From the NCBI GenBank assembly GCA_021779875.1, contig JAJXZV010000201.1, forward strand, positions 1-7,662: a stretch of 7,662 bases of DNA, read 5' to 3'. A program made the translations under genes and the position numbers. The notes below the pieces were generated by a model. It saw only the letters and a list, made by a program, of their open reading frames with translations, ran no database searches and was not told the DNA's origin. Below, in pieces: positions 1-5,920 of the stretch (positions within the stretch are counted from its first letter, which is position 1; every line of letters begins with the position of its first letter). Source of the DNA: Pseudomonadota bacterium (GTDB lineage: Bacteria; Pseudomonadota; Gammaproteobacteria; Steroidobacterales; Steroidobacteraceae).

Positions 1-1
1 G

Positions 2-784
2 CGCGCCGCGACCGGCCGGCCCTTCTGGTTCCAGCAGTACCTGATGCGCGATCGCGGCTTCAACGAGGAGCTGATCGAGCGCGCCAAGGCCGCGCAATGC
101 CCGGTGCTGATGCTCACGCTCGACCTGCAGGTGCAGGGCGAGCGCCGGCGCGACCCGCGCAACGGCCTCACGGTGCCGCCGAGGTTGACCCTGCGCAACC
201 TCTTTGACGCGGTCACGAAGCCGGCATGGACGTTCGGCGTGCTGTTCGGCCGGCACCGCACCTTCGGCAACCTGGTCGGCCGGATCGGCGGCGACAGCGG
301 CATCAATACGCTCGCCGAATGGATCGCGACTCAGTTCGATCCGGCGGCCAGTTGGCGCGACGTCGAGTGGGTGCGCAGCCGCTGGCCCGGCAAGCTCATC
401 CTGAAAGGGGTGATGGATGCCGAGGACGCCCGGCTCGCGGCGGCGAGCGGCGCCGACGCGGTGGTGGTCTCGAATCACGGCGGCCGGCAGCTCGATGGCG
501 CGCCCTCGAGCATCTCGGTGCTGGCGGAGATCGTGGACGCGATCGGCGGGCGCTGCGAGGTGCTGTTCGACGGCGGCATCCGTTCGGGCCAGGACATCGC
601 CAAGGCGCTCGCGCTCGGCGCGCGCGGCGGATTGATCGGCAAGTCCTACCTGTTCGCGCTGGCGGCCGGCGGCGAGGCCGGCGTCGCCCGGCTGCTCGAG
701 ATCCTGCGCAACGAGCTGCGGGTCACCCTGGCGCTGACCGGCACCACCGACGTCCAACGGGCCGGCCGCCAGATCCTGCGCTGA
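2..784 (+). CDS. lldD: FMN-dependent alpha-hydroxy-acid dehydrogenase, probably L-lactate dehydrogenase (5' partial)
   Basis: The reading frame is open from base 2 and ends at TGA 782-784, giving 260 residues. The family is normally about 380-395 residues, so roughly the first third lies outside the window. Seen: a PFWFQQY segment near the left edge, the flavin-binding lysine region LILKG (K135 of the visible part), the active-site block SNHGGRQLD with catalytic His159 (codon 476-478), and the FMN phosphate-binding DGGIRSGQD and GLIGKSYLFAL segments. These are hallmarks of the FMN-dependent alpha-hydroxy-acid dehydrogenase family, which oxidises (S)-2-hydroxy acids to 2-keto acids. LldD members are membrane-associated and pass electrons to the quinone pool. 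The match to LldD is good across the visible part, but substrate is inferred: mandelate or another hydroxy acid is possible. The gene reads toward the cco operon with a 137-base gap and no clear terminator, so a separate transcription unit is likely but unproven. Confidence 0.86.
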   Translation, partial: RAATGRPFWFQQYLMRDRGFNEELIERAKAAQCPVLMLTLDLQVQGERRRDPRNGLTVPPRLTLRNLFDAVTKPAWTFGVLFGRHRTFGNLVGRIGGDSGINTLAEWIATQFDPAASWRDVEWVRSRWPGKLILKGVMDAEDARLAAASGADAVVVSNHGGRQLDGAPSSISVLAEIVDAIGGRCEVLFDGGIRSGQDIAKALALGARGGLIGKSYLFALAAGGEAGVARLLEILRNELRVTLALTGTTDVQRAGRQILR

Positions 785-853
785 AGCGCCACCACTGCGG
801 CAAGTACCTAGGCGGCTGGGCGCATCCACGGAAGGGCGCCGCCGGCGTCGCTC

Positions 854-859
854 TATAAC
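854..859 (+). promoter_or_regulatory. Possible -10 element upstream of ccoN
   Basis: TATAAC lies in an otherwise GC-rich gap, 62 bases before the ccoN ATG. It resembles a sigma-70 -10 hexamer (TATAAT) with one mismatch. The bases 16-18 positions upstream (about 830-837) do not resemble TTGACA, so if this is a promoter it would need an activator or be weak. The implied transcription start is near 866. This is sequence resemblance only. Confidence 0.25.
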
Positions 860-871
860 ATGCAGCGCATG
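859..871. repeat. Small inverted repeat in the ccoN leader
   Basis: CATGC (859-863) and GCATG (867-871) are perfect 5-base arms around a 3-base centre, directly after the candidate -10. It could be a small operator half-site pair or a weak hairpin in the leader, but arms this short can arise by chance. No T-tract follows, so it is not a terminator. Confidence 0.25.
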
Positions 872-879
872 CGTTCCTT

Positions 880-893
880 TTGAGGGGCGTCAT
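880..893. promoter_or_regulatory. Degenerate FNR/ANR/FixK-like site upstream of ccoN
   Basis: TTGAGGGGCGTCAT matches the consensus TTGAT-N4-ATCAA at 7 of 10 defined positions, with both cores (TTGA and TCA) at the correct spacing. cbb3 operons are typically controlled by FNR, ANR or FixK under low oxygen, which makes the site worth noting. The geometry is poor: for class II activation the site should centre near -41.5, which would place transcription start around 928, inside ccoN. With the candidate -10 at 854-859 the site would be downstream of the start and could only repress. No better FNR-type site was found in the gap. Confidence 0.22.
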
Positions 894-921
894 TCTCCAC
901 ACCTGCAACCGGGAATCGGTG

Positions 922-2340
922 ATGAACGAAACCTACAACGACAAGGTCGTCAGGCAGTTCGCGATCATGACCGTCGTCTGGGGCATCGTCGGCATGGCCG
1001 TCGGCGTCCTGATCGCGGCGCAACTGTACTGGCCCGCCCTGAATTTCGACGTGCCCTGGCTGACCTACAGCCGCCTGCGGCCGCTGCACACGAATGCCGT
1101 GATCTTCGCGTTCGGCGGCTGCGCGCTCATCGGCACCTCGTTCTACGTCGTGCAGCGCACCTGCCACGTCCGGCTGTTCGGCGACCGCCTGGCCGCGTTC
1201 GTCTTCTGGGGATGGCAGCTCGTCATCCTGGGGGCCGTCGTCACCCTGCCGCTCGGCATCACGCAGAGCAAGGAATACGCCGAACTCGAGTGGCCGATCG
1301 ACCTGTTGATCACGGCGGTCTGGGTGGCCTACGCGGTGGTGTTCTTCGGCACCATGGCGATCAGGCGGGTTCAGCACATCTACGTCGCCAACTGGTTCTA
1401 CGGCGCATTCATCGTGACCATCGCCGTACTGCACATCTTCAACAACCTCGCCGTGCCCGTGAGTCTCACCAAGTCCTACAGCCTCTATTCCGGCGTGGTC
1501 GATGCGATGATGCAGTGGTGGTACGGGCACAACGCGGTGGGTTTCTTCCTGACCGCGGGCTTCCTCGGGATGATGTACTACTTCGTTCCCAAGCAGGCGC
1601 AGCGGCCGATCTACTCGTACCGTCTGTCGGTGGTTCACTTCTGGGCGCTGATCTCGGTGTACATGTGGGCGGGTCCGCATCACCTGCATTACACCTCGCT
1701 GCCCGACTGGGTGCAGTCGATCGGGATGGCGTTCTCGATCCTGCTGCTGGCGCCCTCGTGGGGCGGCATGATCAACGGCATCATGACGCTCTCGGGCGCC
1801 TGGTACAAACTGCGCACCGATCCGATCCTCAAGTTCATGATCGTCTCGCTGTCCTTCTACGGCATGTCGACCTTCGAAGGGCCGATGATGTCGATCAAGA
1901 CCGTGAACGCCCTGTCGCACTACACGGATTGGGGCATCGCCCACGTGCACTCGGGCGCGCTCGGCTGGGTCGCGATGATGACCATAGGGTCCATGTATTA
2001 CCTGATCCCGCGGCTGTTTAACCGCACCCAGATGCATAGCGTCAGGCTGGTCGAGGTGCACTTCTGGACCTCGACGATCGGCGTGGTGCTGTACATCGCC
2101 GCGATGTGGTCGGCGGGCGTGATGCAGGGTCTGATGTGGCGGGCGTTCAATCCCGACGGAACCTTGACCTACAGCTTCGTCGAGGGTGTCAAGGCGACGT
2201 ATCCGTTCTACCTGGTGCGCCTGTGCGGCGGCAGTCTGTTCCTCGTGGGAATGCTGATCATGGCCTACAACGTATGGATGACGGTGCGGAACGAGAAGCC
2301 CGCGCCGGTGGCGGTCATGCCCGCCGCAGTGGGAGTCTGA
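922..2340 (+). CDS. ccoN: cbb3-type cytochrome c oxidase subunit I, CcoN
   Basis: Catalytic subunit of the cbb3 oxidase: a 472-residue integral membrane protein, about 12 helices expected, that reduces O2 to water at a heme b3-CuB centre and pumps protons. All key residues are visible: His56 and His343 (heme b ligands), His203, His253 and His254 (CuB ligands, the latter two in GPHHLHY), Tyr247 (the cross-linked tyrosine of cbb3 enzymes), His341 (heme b3) and Glu319 in STFEGP. Every one sits four positions earlier than in the Pseudomonas stutzeri numbering as I recall it, so the alignment is gap-free across the core. ATG 922 is chosen over the in-frame TTG at 880 because MNETYND begins the conserved part; a modest GGGAA lies six bases upstream. 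It is the first gene of the operon, two bases before ccoO. Length is normal for the family. Identification is firm. Confidence 0.98.
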   Translation: MNETYNDKVVRQFAIMTVVWGIVGMAVGVLIAAQLYWPALNFDVPWLTYSRLRPLHTNAVIFAFGGCALIGTSFYVVQRTCHVRLFGDRLAAFVFWGWQLVILGAVVTLPLGITQSKEYAELEWPIDLLITAVWVAYAVVFFGTMAIRRVQHIYVANWFYGAFIVTIAVLHIFNNLAVPVSLTKSYSLYSGVVDAMMQWWYGHNAVGFFLTAGFLGMMYYFVPKQAQRPIYSYRLSVVHFWALISVYMWAGPHHLHYTSLPDWVQSIGMAFSILLLAPSWGGMINGIMTLSGAWYKLRTDPILKFMIVSLSFYGMSTFEGPMMSIKTVNALSHYTDWGIAHVHSGALGWVAMMTIGSMYYLIPRLFNRTQMHSVRLVEVHFWTSTIGVVLYIAAMWSAGVMQGLMWRAFNPDGTLTYSFVEGVKATYPFYLVRLCGGSLFLVGMLIMAYNVWMTVRNEKPAPVAVMPAAVGV

Positions 2341-2342
2341 CG

Positions 2343-2951
2343 ATGAGCCACGAAACGGTCGAGAAGAAGCTGGGATTGCTGACGGTGCTCATCGTGCTGG
2401 TCATCAGCGTGGGCGGGCTCGTCGAGATCGTGCCCCTGATGATGAGCGCCGCGAAGTCGCAGGGCAACGTGCACGTCACGCCACGAACGGCGCTGCAACA
2501 GGAGGGCTTCGACATCTACGTGCGCGAGGGCTGCTACGGCTGCCACTCGCAGCAGATCCGCCCGTTCCGCAGCGAGACCGAGCGCTACGGGCCGTATTCC
2601 GTGGCGGCCGAATCCCAGTACGATCACCCGTTCCAGTTCGGCTCGAAGCGCACCGGTCCGGACCTCGGCCGGGTCGGCGGACGCTACAGCGACGACTGGC
2701 ACCGGGTGCACCTGCGCAATCCGCGCGACGTGGTGCCCGAGTCGAACATGCCCGGCTATCCCTGGCTGGCAAACGCCGGCATCGACGGCAAGCTGACCGA
2801 GCGCAAGCTGCGCACGCTGCGGATGCTCGGCACACCCTACACCGACGAAGACATCGCCGGCGCGTCGGCCGCGGTCGCCGGCAAGACCGAGCTCGACGCA
2901 CTGATCGCCTATCTGCAATCGCTCGGCCTCGCCCGGCCGCGCGGATCCTGA
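2343..2951 (+). CDS. ccoO: cbb3-type cytochrome c oxidase subunit II, CcoO
   Basis: Monoheme membrane-anchored cytochrome c (202 residues) that passes electrons from CcoP to heme b in CcoN. Seen: an N-terminal uncleaved anchor helix at about residues 11-34 ([20 protein letters not shown]); the heme c motif CYGCH at Cys64, Cys67 and His68; the family block [15 protein letters not shown]; and the distal heme ligand Met136 in SNMPGYPW. The [15 protein letters not shown] and [13 protein letters not shown] segments are diagnostic of CcoO/FixO. Start ATG 2343 has GGGAG (2331-2335) seven bases upstream, overlapping the end of ccoN, and there is a two-base gap after the ccoN stop. The soluble domain faces the periplasm, and heme attachment requires the Ccm system encoded elsewhere. 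Nothing is missing or truncated. Confidence 0.98.
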   Translation: MSHETVEKKLGLLTVLIVLVISVGGLVEIVPLMMSAAKSQGNVHVTPRTALQQEGFDIYVREGCYGCHSQQIRPFRSETERYGPYSVAAESQYDHPFQFGSKRTGPDLGRVGGRYSDDWHRVHLRNPRDVVPESNMPGYPWLANAGIDGKLTERKLRTLRMLGTPYTDEDIAGASAAVAGKTELDALIAYLQSLGLARPRGS

Positions 2952-2965
2952 ACGGAGGGCATGCG

Positions 2966-3181
2966 ATGAACTCGATGGTATTCGACATCCTGCGCGACAC
3001 GGTCACGGTGACGCTCTTCGGGCTGTTCGTCGTCCTGGTCGCGACCACATGGAGCCCCCGGCGCCGCAAGGAGTTCGACGAAGCGGCGAACATGATCTTC
3101 GACGATCGGGAACGGACGGACGATCGCGCGCCGTCTCGGTCCGCCGGGGAGTCTCGGTCCGCCGGGGAGGAACGGCGATGA
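2966..3181 (+). CDS. ccoQ: cbb3-type cytochrome c oxidase small subunit, CcoQ
   Basis: Small membrane subunit of 71 residues, non-catalytic, associated with stability of the cbb3 complex or of its CcoP subunit. Seen: one transmembrane helix at about residues 11-29 (TVTVTLFGLFVVLVATTW), a basic stop-transfer stretch SPRRRKEFDEAAN typical of CcoQ, then a hydrophilic tail. The tail is somewhat longer than the usual 50-60 residue CcoQ and ends in a duplicated SRSAGE-SRSAGE followed by EERR; the duplication is an exact 18-base DNA repeat. GGAGG (2954-2958) lies seven bases before ATG 2966. A two-codon ATG-CGA-TGA frame (2961-2969) overlaps this start codon but is only two bases from the ribosome binding site. 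The stop overlaps the first ATG of ccoP by four bases. Identity rests on position and topology as well as sequence, since CcoQ is poorly conserved. Confidence 0.92.
   Translation: MNSMVFDILRDTVTVTLFGLFVVLVATTWSPRRRKEFDEAANMIFDDRERTDDRAPSRSAGESRSAGEERR
3133..3168. repeat. Perfect 18-base tandem duplication in the 3' end of ccoQ
   Basis: Bases 3133-3150 and 3151-3168 are identical copies of an 18-base unit that starts GTCTCGG and ends GCCGGGGA. Because 18 is a multiple of three, the ccoQ frame is kept and the protein gains a second SRSAGE. The unit ends in GGGGA; after the second copy the sequence continues GGAA, completing the ccoP ribosome binding site, whereas after the first copy it continues GTC. 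A recent slippage or recombination event is the likely cause. Confidence 0.93.
3164..3172 (+). promoter_or_regulatory. Ribosome binding site of ccoP, formed at the end of the ccoQ repeat
   Basis: GGGGAGGAA is the strongest Shine-Dalgarno-like purine run in the window. It lies five bases before ATG 3178 and eight before ATG 3181. Its 5' part is the end of the second copy of the tandem repeat. The spacing is compatible with either start of the ATGATG pair. Confidence 0.75.
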
Positions 3182-4098
3182 TGACCCACGGCCTGAGTCT
3201 GTTCGTCGCCATCCTCTCCATCCTGAACGTGCTCGCGTGCGGCTGGCTCATCTGGTGGACGGCCCGCAGCCGGCCCGACGAGGTCAAGCAGGGGGAGGTG
3301 ATCGATCACGTATGGGACGGCGATCTGCAGGAGCGCAACAACCCGATGCCGCGCTGGTGGCTGATCCTGTTCTTCCTCAGCATCGGCTTCTGCTTCGTGT
3401 ATTTCCTCCTCTATCCGGCGCTCGGCACCTTCGGCAACGTCCTGGGCTGGAGCAAGGCCAACCAGTACGAGAGCGAGATGGCGGAGGCGCGCCGTGAATA
3501 CGCGCCGGTGTACGCGGCCTTCGCGGGCCGCAGCGTGCTCGAACTGTCCAGGGATCCGAAGGCGCTCGCGCTCGGCCACAGCCTGTTCGCCAACAACTGC
3601 GTGCAGTGCCACGGCTCCGACGGGCGCGGCGCCACGGGCTTTCCGAACCTGACCGATCAGGACTGGCTGTACGGCGGCGACCCCGACACGCTGGTGCAGA
3701 CCATCACCAACGGGCGTGAGGGCGTCATGCCGGCGCTCGGCGCCGTGCTCGGCGAGCAGGGCGTCACCGAGGTCGTCGCCTATGTGCGTTCCTTGAGCGG
3801 CGCCAAGGCGCCCGCCGACCAGATCGAGGCCGGCAAGGCGCGCTTCGTGCTCTGCGCGGCCTGCCACGGCGCGGACGCCAAGGGCAATCAGGCCATCGGC
3901 GCGCCCAATCTGACCGACGACATCTGGCTCTACGGCGGATCCGAGAAGGCGGTGCGCACGACGGTGACCAACGGGCGTCACGGACAGATGCCGAGCCACA
4001 AGTGGCTCGGGGACGACAGGATCCGCCTGCTGGCGGCGTACGTGTACAGCCTGTCGCACCCGGCCGGCCCGTCCGCGGGCGAGGCCGCGGCCCCGTGA
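3178..4098 (+). CDS. ccoP: cbb3-type cytochrome c oxidase subunit III, diheme CcoP
   Basis: Diheme membrane cytochrome c (306 residues) that takes electrons from soluble cytochrome c or bc1 and passes them to CcoO. Seen: two N-terminal transmembrane helices (about residues 5-28 and 60-80), the form found in many proteobacteria, joined by the CcoP signature HVWDGDLQERNNPMPRWW. Two cytochrome c domains follow: CVQCH at Cys141, Cys144 and His145 with probable Met184 ligand (GVMPA), and CAACH at Cys226, Cys229 and His230 with probable Met271 (GQMPSH). The two domains are clear internal repeats, each carrying a PNLTD...WLYGG...TNGR...MP pattern. Two adjacent ATGs (3178 and 3181) could start the protein; 3178 overlaps the ccoQ stop as ATGA and fits the coupling pattern of the operon, but 3181 cannot be excluded. 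The stop overlaps the next gene by four bases. Confidence 0.97.
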   Translation: MMTHGLSLFVAILSILNVLACGWLIWWTARSRPDEVKQGEVIDHVWDGDLQERNNPMPRWWLILFFLSIGFCFVYFLLYPALGTFGNVLGWSKANQYESEMAEARREYAPVYAAFAGRSVLELSRDPKALALGHSLFANNCVQCHGSDGRGATGFPNLTDQDWLYGGDPDTLVQTITNGREGVMPALGAVLGEQGVTEVVAYVRSLSGAKAPADQIEAGKARFVLCAACHGADAKGNQAIGAPNLTDDIWLYGGSEKAVRTTVTNGRHGQMPSHKWLGDDRIRLLAAYVYSLSHPAGPSAGEAAAP

Positions 4099-4373
4099 GC
4101 CGGCAGCAGCGGATCGACATCGGCCTGGTGCTGTGGCCGTCGTTCCTCGCCGCCGCACTCGCGAGCCTGTTGTTCTTCGCCGCCGTGGATCCGCAACTGC
4201 TGCGCGACGCCGGTCCGCGCGTCTTCGAGGGTCTGGACCGCGAGGAGGGCTACGCCCTCGGATTCTTCTTCTTCTGGAGCATGGGGATCGTGGCGAGCGC
4301 CACGAGCGTCTTCCTCCTGCGCACCGCGCGGGGCGATCGGCCCGGCCATCGCGACGACGAGGCGGGGCCGTGA
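4095..4373 (+). CDS. Uncharacterised two-helix membrane protein between ccoP and ccoG
   Basis: A 92-residue frame starting at GTG 4095, overlapping the ccoP stop (GTGA). I do not recognise a named function. Seen: a short N-terminal basic segment, a first hydrophobic helix at about residues 9-31 (from LVLWPSFLAA), a polar loop with DPQLLRDAGPRVFEGLDREEGY, a second helix at about 53-76 (ALGFFFFWSMGIVASATSVFLL), and a short charged tail. There are no cysteines, no histidines in the helices and no heme motif, so direct metal binding is not obvious. It is almost certainly translated: both ends overlap genuine genes by four bases, and the composition is that of a real membrane protein rather than a shadow frame. 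GAGG about ten bases upstream is a weak ribosome binding site, consistent with coupling to ccoP. Its place among assembly genes suggests a role in cbb3 assembly or stability, by inference only. I have the impression that similar small membrane proteins occur in other proteobacterial cco clusters, not verified. Confidence 0.85.
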   Translation: MSRQQRIDIGLVLWPSFLAAALASLLFFAAVDPQLLRDAGPRVFEGLDREEGYALGFFFFWSMGIVASATSVFLLRTARGDRPGHRDDEAGP

Positions 4374-5746
4374 ACGAGGGCGCGGCGGCGCCGAGCAGCT
4401 TCTACGAGGCCGCGGTCAAGATCTATCCGCGGGAGGTCCAGGGCCGGTTCGCCTCGAAACGCAACGTCGCGGTGATCGTGCTGCTCGGGCTCTTCTACGG
4501 CATGGCGTGGCTTCGATGGCACGGCCGCCAGGCGTTGCTGTTCGATCTGCCGGCCCGCAAGTTCTACGTGTTCGGGCTGACGCTGTGGCCGCAGGACTTC
4601 TGGTACATGGCGCTGCTCATGATCATCGCCGCCTTGTCCCTGTTTTTCTTCACGGCGCTGGCGGGCCGGGTGTTCTGCGGCTTCGCGTGCCCGCAGACGG
4701 TGTGGACGGAGATGTTCCTGTGGCTCGAACGTCTCACGGAGGGCACGCGCCACCGGCGCATGCGGCTCGACGAGGCGCCCTGGGGCGTCGAGAAGGTGCT
4801 GCGCAAGGCCGCCAAGCAGGTCCTCTGGGTGACCCTCGCGGTCTACACGGGATTCACCTTCGTCGGCTACTTCACGCCCATTCGCTCGATCGCCGCGCAG
4901 ATACTGGACGCCTCGCTCGGTCCCTGGGCGATCTTCTGGATCTTCCTGTACTCGCTGGCCACCTACGGCAATGCCGGATTCCTGCGCGAACAGGTCTGCA
5001 AGTACATGTGCCCGTACGCGCGCTTCCAGAGCGTGATGTTCGACGAGGACACCTTGATCATCGCCTACGATCCGGCGCGCGGGGAGCCGCGCGGAGCGCG
5101 GCGGCGCGGCACCGATCCGGGCACGCTGGGTCTCGGCGACTGCATCGATTGCACGTTGTGCGTGCAGGTCTGTCCCACCGGAATCGACATCCGCAAGGGG
5201 CTGCAGTACGAGTGCATCGCATGCGCCGCCTGCGTCGACGCCTGCGACGACGTGATGGACAAGATGCAGTCGCCGCGCGGGCTGGTGCGTTACACCACCG
5301 AGAACTCGATGATGGGCCGCCCGACGCACAAGGCGCGCCCGCGGCTGTTCGTCTACGGCGCGATCTTGGCGCTGGCCGCGGGTGCGATCGTCTATTCGCT
5401 GGCTATACGCACCCCGCTTCTGCTCGACGTGATCCGCGACCGCAATGCCTTGTACCGCGAGGTGCACGGCGATCGGATCGAGAACGCCTACACCCTGAAG
5501 GTCATCAACGAGGACGAGCACGCCCACCGGTACCGGTTGGAGGTCCGCGGCCTCGAGGGATTGACGCTGGTCGAGCCGTCCTCGGCCGTCGAGGTGGCAT
5601 CGGGCACGGTCGGATCGGTGCCCGTGCGCCTTCAGGCCCCGAGCGAGGAGGCGCACGGCGTGCACGCCATCACGCTGCACATCGTGGCGCTCGACGAGCC
5701 GCGGATCGAACGCACCGAGCGGACCCGTTTCATAGGACCTTCATGA
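4370..5746 (+). CDS. ccoG: cbb3 oxidase assembly protein CcoG (FixG/RdxA-type, cupric reductase)
   Basis: Membrane-bound polyferredoxin of 458 residues required for cbb3 maturation; CcoG has been reported to reduce Cu(II) to Cu(I) for delivery to CuB. Seen: about five hydrophobic segments (near residues 33-48, 77-97, 152-172, 184-203 and 326-346); membrane-linked cysteine motifs FCGFACPQT (Cys103, Cys107) and QVCKYMCPYAR (Cys210, Cys214); and two 4Fe-4S motifs, Cys258/261/264/268 (followed by Pro) and Cys282/285/288/292 (followed by Asp, as in CIACAACVDACDDVMDKM-type CcoG proteins). The C-terminal part, about 350-457, matches the Ig-like FixG C-terminal domain expected in the periplasm. The start is GTG 4370, overlapping the preceding stop as GTGA, with GAGG (4359-4362) seven bases upstream; the protein then begins MNEGAAAPSS. 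The frame is open farther upstream, but that part is read as a real gene in another frame. Length is normal. Confidence 0.97.
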   Translation: MNEGAAAPSSFYEAAVKIYPREVQGRFASKRNVAVIVLLGLFYGMAWLRWHGRQALLFDLPARKFYVFGLTLWPQDFWYMALLMIIAALSLFFFTALAGRVFCGFACPQTVWTEMFLWLERLTEGTRHRRMRLDEAPWGVEKVLRKAAKQVLWVTLAVYTGFTFVGYFTPIRSIAAQILDASLGPWAIFWIFLYSLATYGNAGFLREQVCKYMCPYARFQSVMFDEDTLIIAYDPARGEPRGARRRGTDPGTLGLGDCIDCTLCVQVCPTGIDIRKGLQYECIACAACVDACDDVMDKMQSPRGLVRYTTENSMMGRPTHKARPRLFVYGAILALAAGAIVYSLAIRTPLLLDVIRDRNALYREVHGDRIENAYTLKVINEDEHAHRYRLEVRGLEGLTLVEPSSAVEVASGTVGSVPVRLQAPSEEAHGVHAITLHIVALDEPRIERTERTRFIGPS

Positions 5747-5913
5747 GAACGCCGGAGAACCCCATGAATTCGACCGTCGCCTGGTACCGCCACCTGTGGC
5801 CCTGGATCGTGATCGGCATGCTGTCGAGCGCCGTGATCGGCAGCCTGGTCAGCGCCTATCTCGCCGTGCACACGAACGACGTGGTGCTGGAACACGCCGA
5901 CGCGTCGCTGTGA
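5743..5913 (+). CDS. ccoH: Short CcoH/FixH-like membrane protein (miniature or truncated)
   Basis: A 56-residue frame from ATG 5743 (overlapping the ccoG stop as ATGA), or 49 residues from ATG 5764 (MNSTVAWYRHLWPW). The AWYRHLWPWIVIG block followed by one helix (about residues 16-41 of the longer form) and AVHTNDVV matches the N-terminus of CcoH/FixH, a cbb3 assembly factor that associates with the oxidase. CcoH is normally about 150-180 residues with a periplasmic domain of some 100 residues after the helix; here the protein stops after VVLEHADASL, where the typical DDYYK-like continuation would begin. The next gene starts seven bases after the stop, so there is no room for a lost C-terminal part in any frame. 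It is thus either a natural short variant or a truncation. The gene position, between ccoG and ccoI, is the standard one for ccoH. The identification as a homologue is inferred from the short N-terminal match and the context. Confidence 0.75.
   Translation: MRTPENPMNSTVAWYRHLWPWIVIGMLSSAVIGSLVSAYLAVHTNDVVLEHADASL
5753..5756 (+). promoter_or_regulatory. Alternative ribosome binding site for the ccoH-like gene
   Basis: GGAG lies seven bases before ATG 5764, while AGGA at 5734-5737 lies five bases before ATG 5743. Both starts are therefore plausible. The upstream one fits the four-base overlap pattern of the operon; the downstream one gives an N-terminus more like other CcoH proteins. Confidence 0.4.
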
Positions 5914-5920
5914 GGCCGCC

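Noticed and set aside
785..850. Transcription terminator after the dehydrogenase gene
   Set aside because: The GC-rich stretch near 835-847 has short self-complementary pieces but no stem with a reasonable loop and no T-tract.
853..2061. Long minus-strand open frame of 402 codons opposite ccoN
   Set aside because: Its product is rich in His, Arg, Asp and Gln with no recognisable motif, and it lies opposite a fully conserved ccoN. It is a shadow of high-GC coding bias.
2106..2342. N-terminal extension of the CcoO frame into ccoN
   Set aside because: The extension is a shadow of ccoN; the conserved CcoO begins at ATG 2343 with a good ribosome binding site.
2476..4158. Minus-strand open frame of 560 codons opposite ccoO-ccoP
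   Set aside because: Arg/Ala-rich composition without domains, spanning three genuine genes on the other strand.
282..4373. Ser rather than Pro-type ending in the second CcoG iron-sulfur motif considered as a defect
   Set aside because: The second four-cysteine motif in CcoG proteins is commonly followed by Asp, as in CxxCxxCxxxCDD, so its form here is ordinary; the stretch given is only context and no defect was found.
4250..5680. Minus-strand open frame of 476 codons opposite ccoG
   Set aside because: Composition typical of antisense frames in GC-rich DNA; ccoG on the + strand has all iron-sulfur motifs.
4507..5742. Upstream part of the open frame that ends in the ccoH-like gene
   Set aside because: This portion is Arg/Ala/Gly-rich and overlaps ccoG in another frame. 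Only the end, from 5743 or 5764, reads as a membrane protein with CcoH-like residues, so no fusion is supported.
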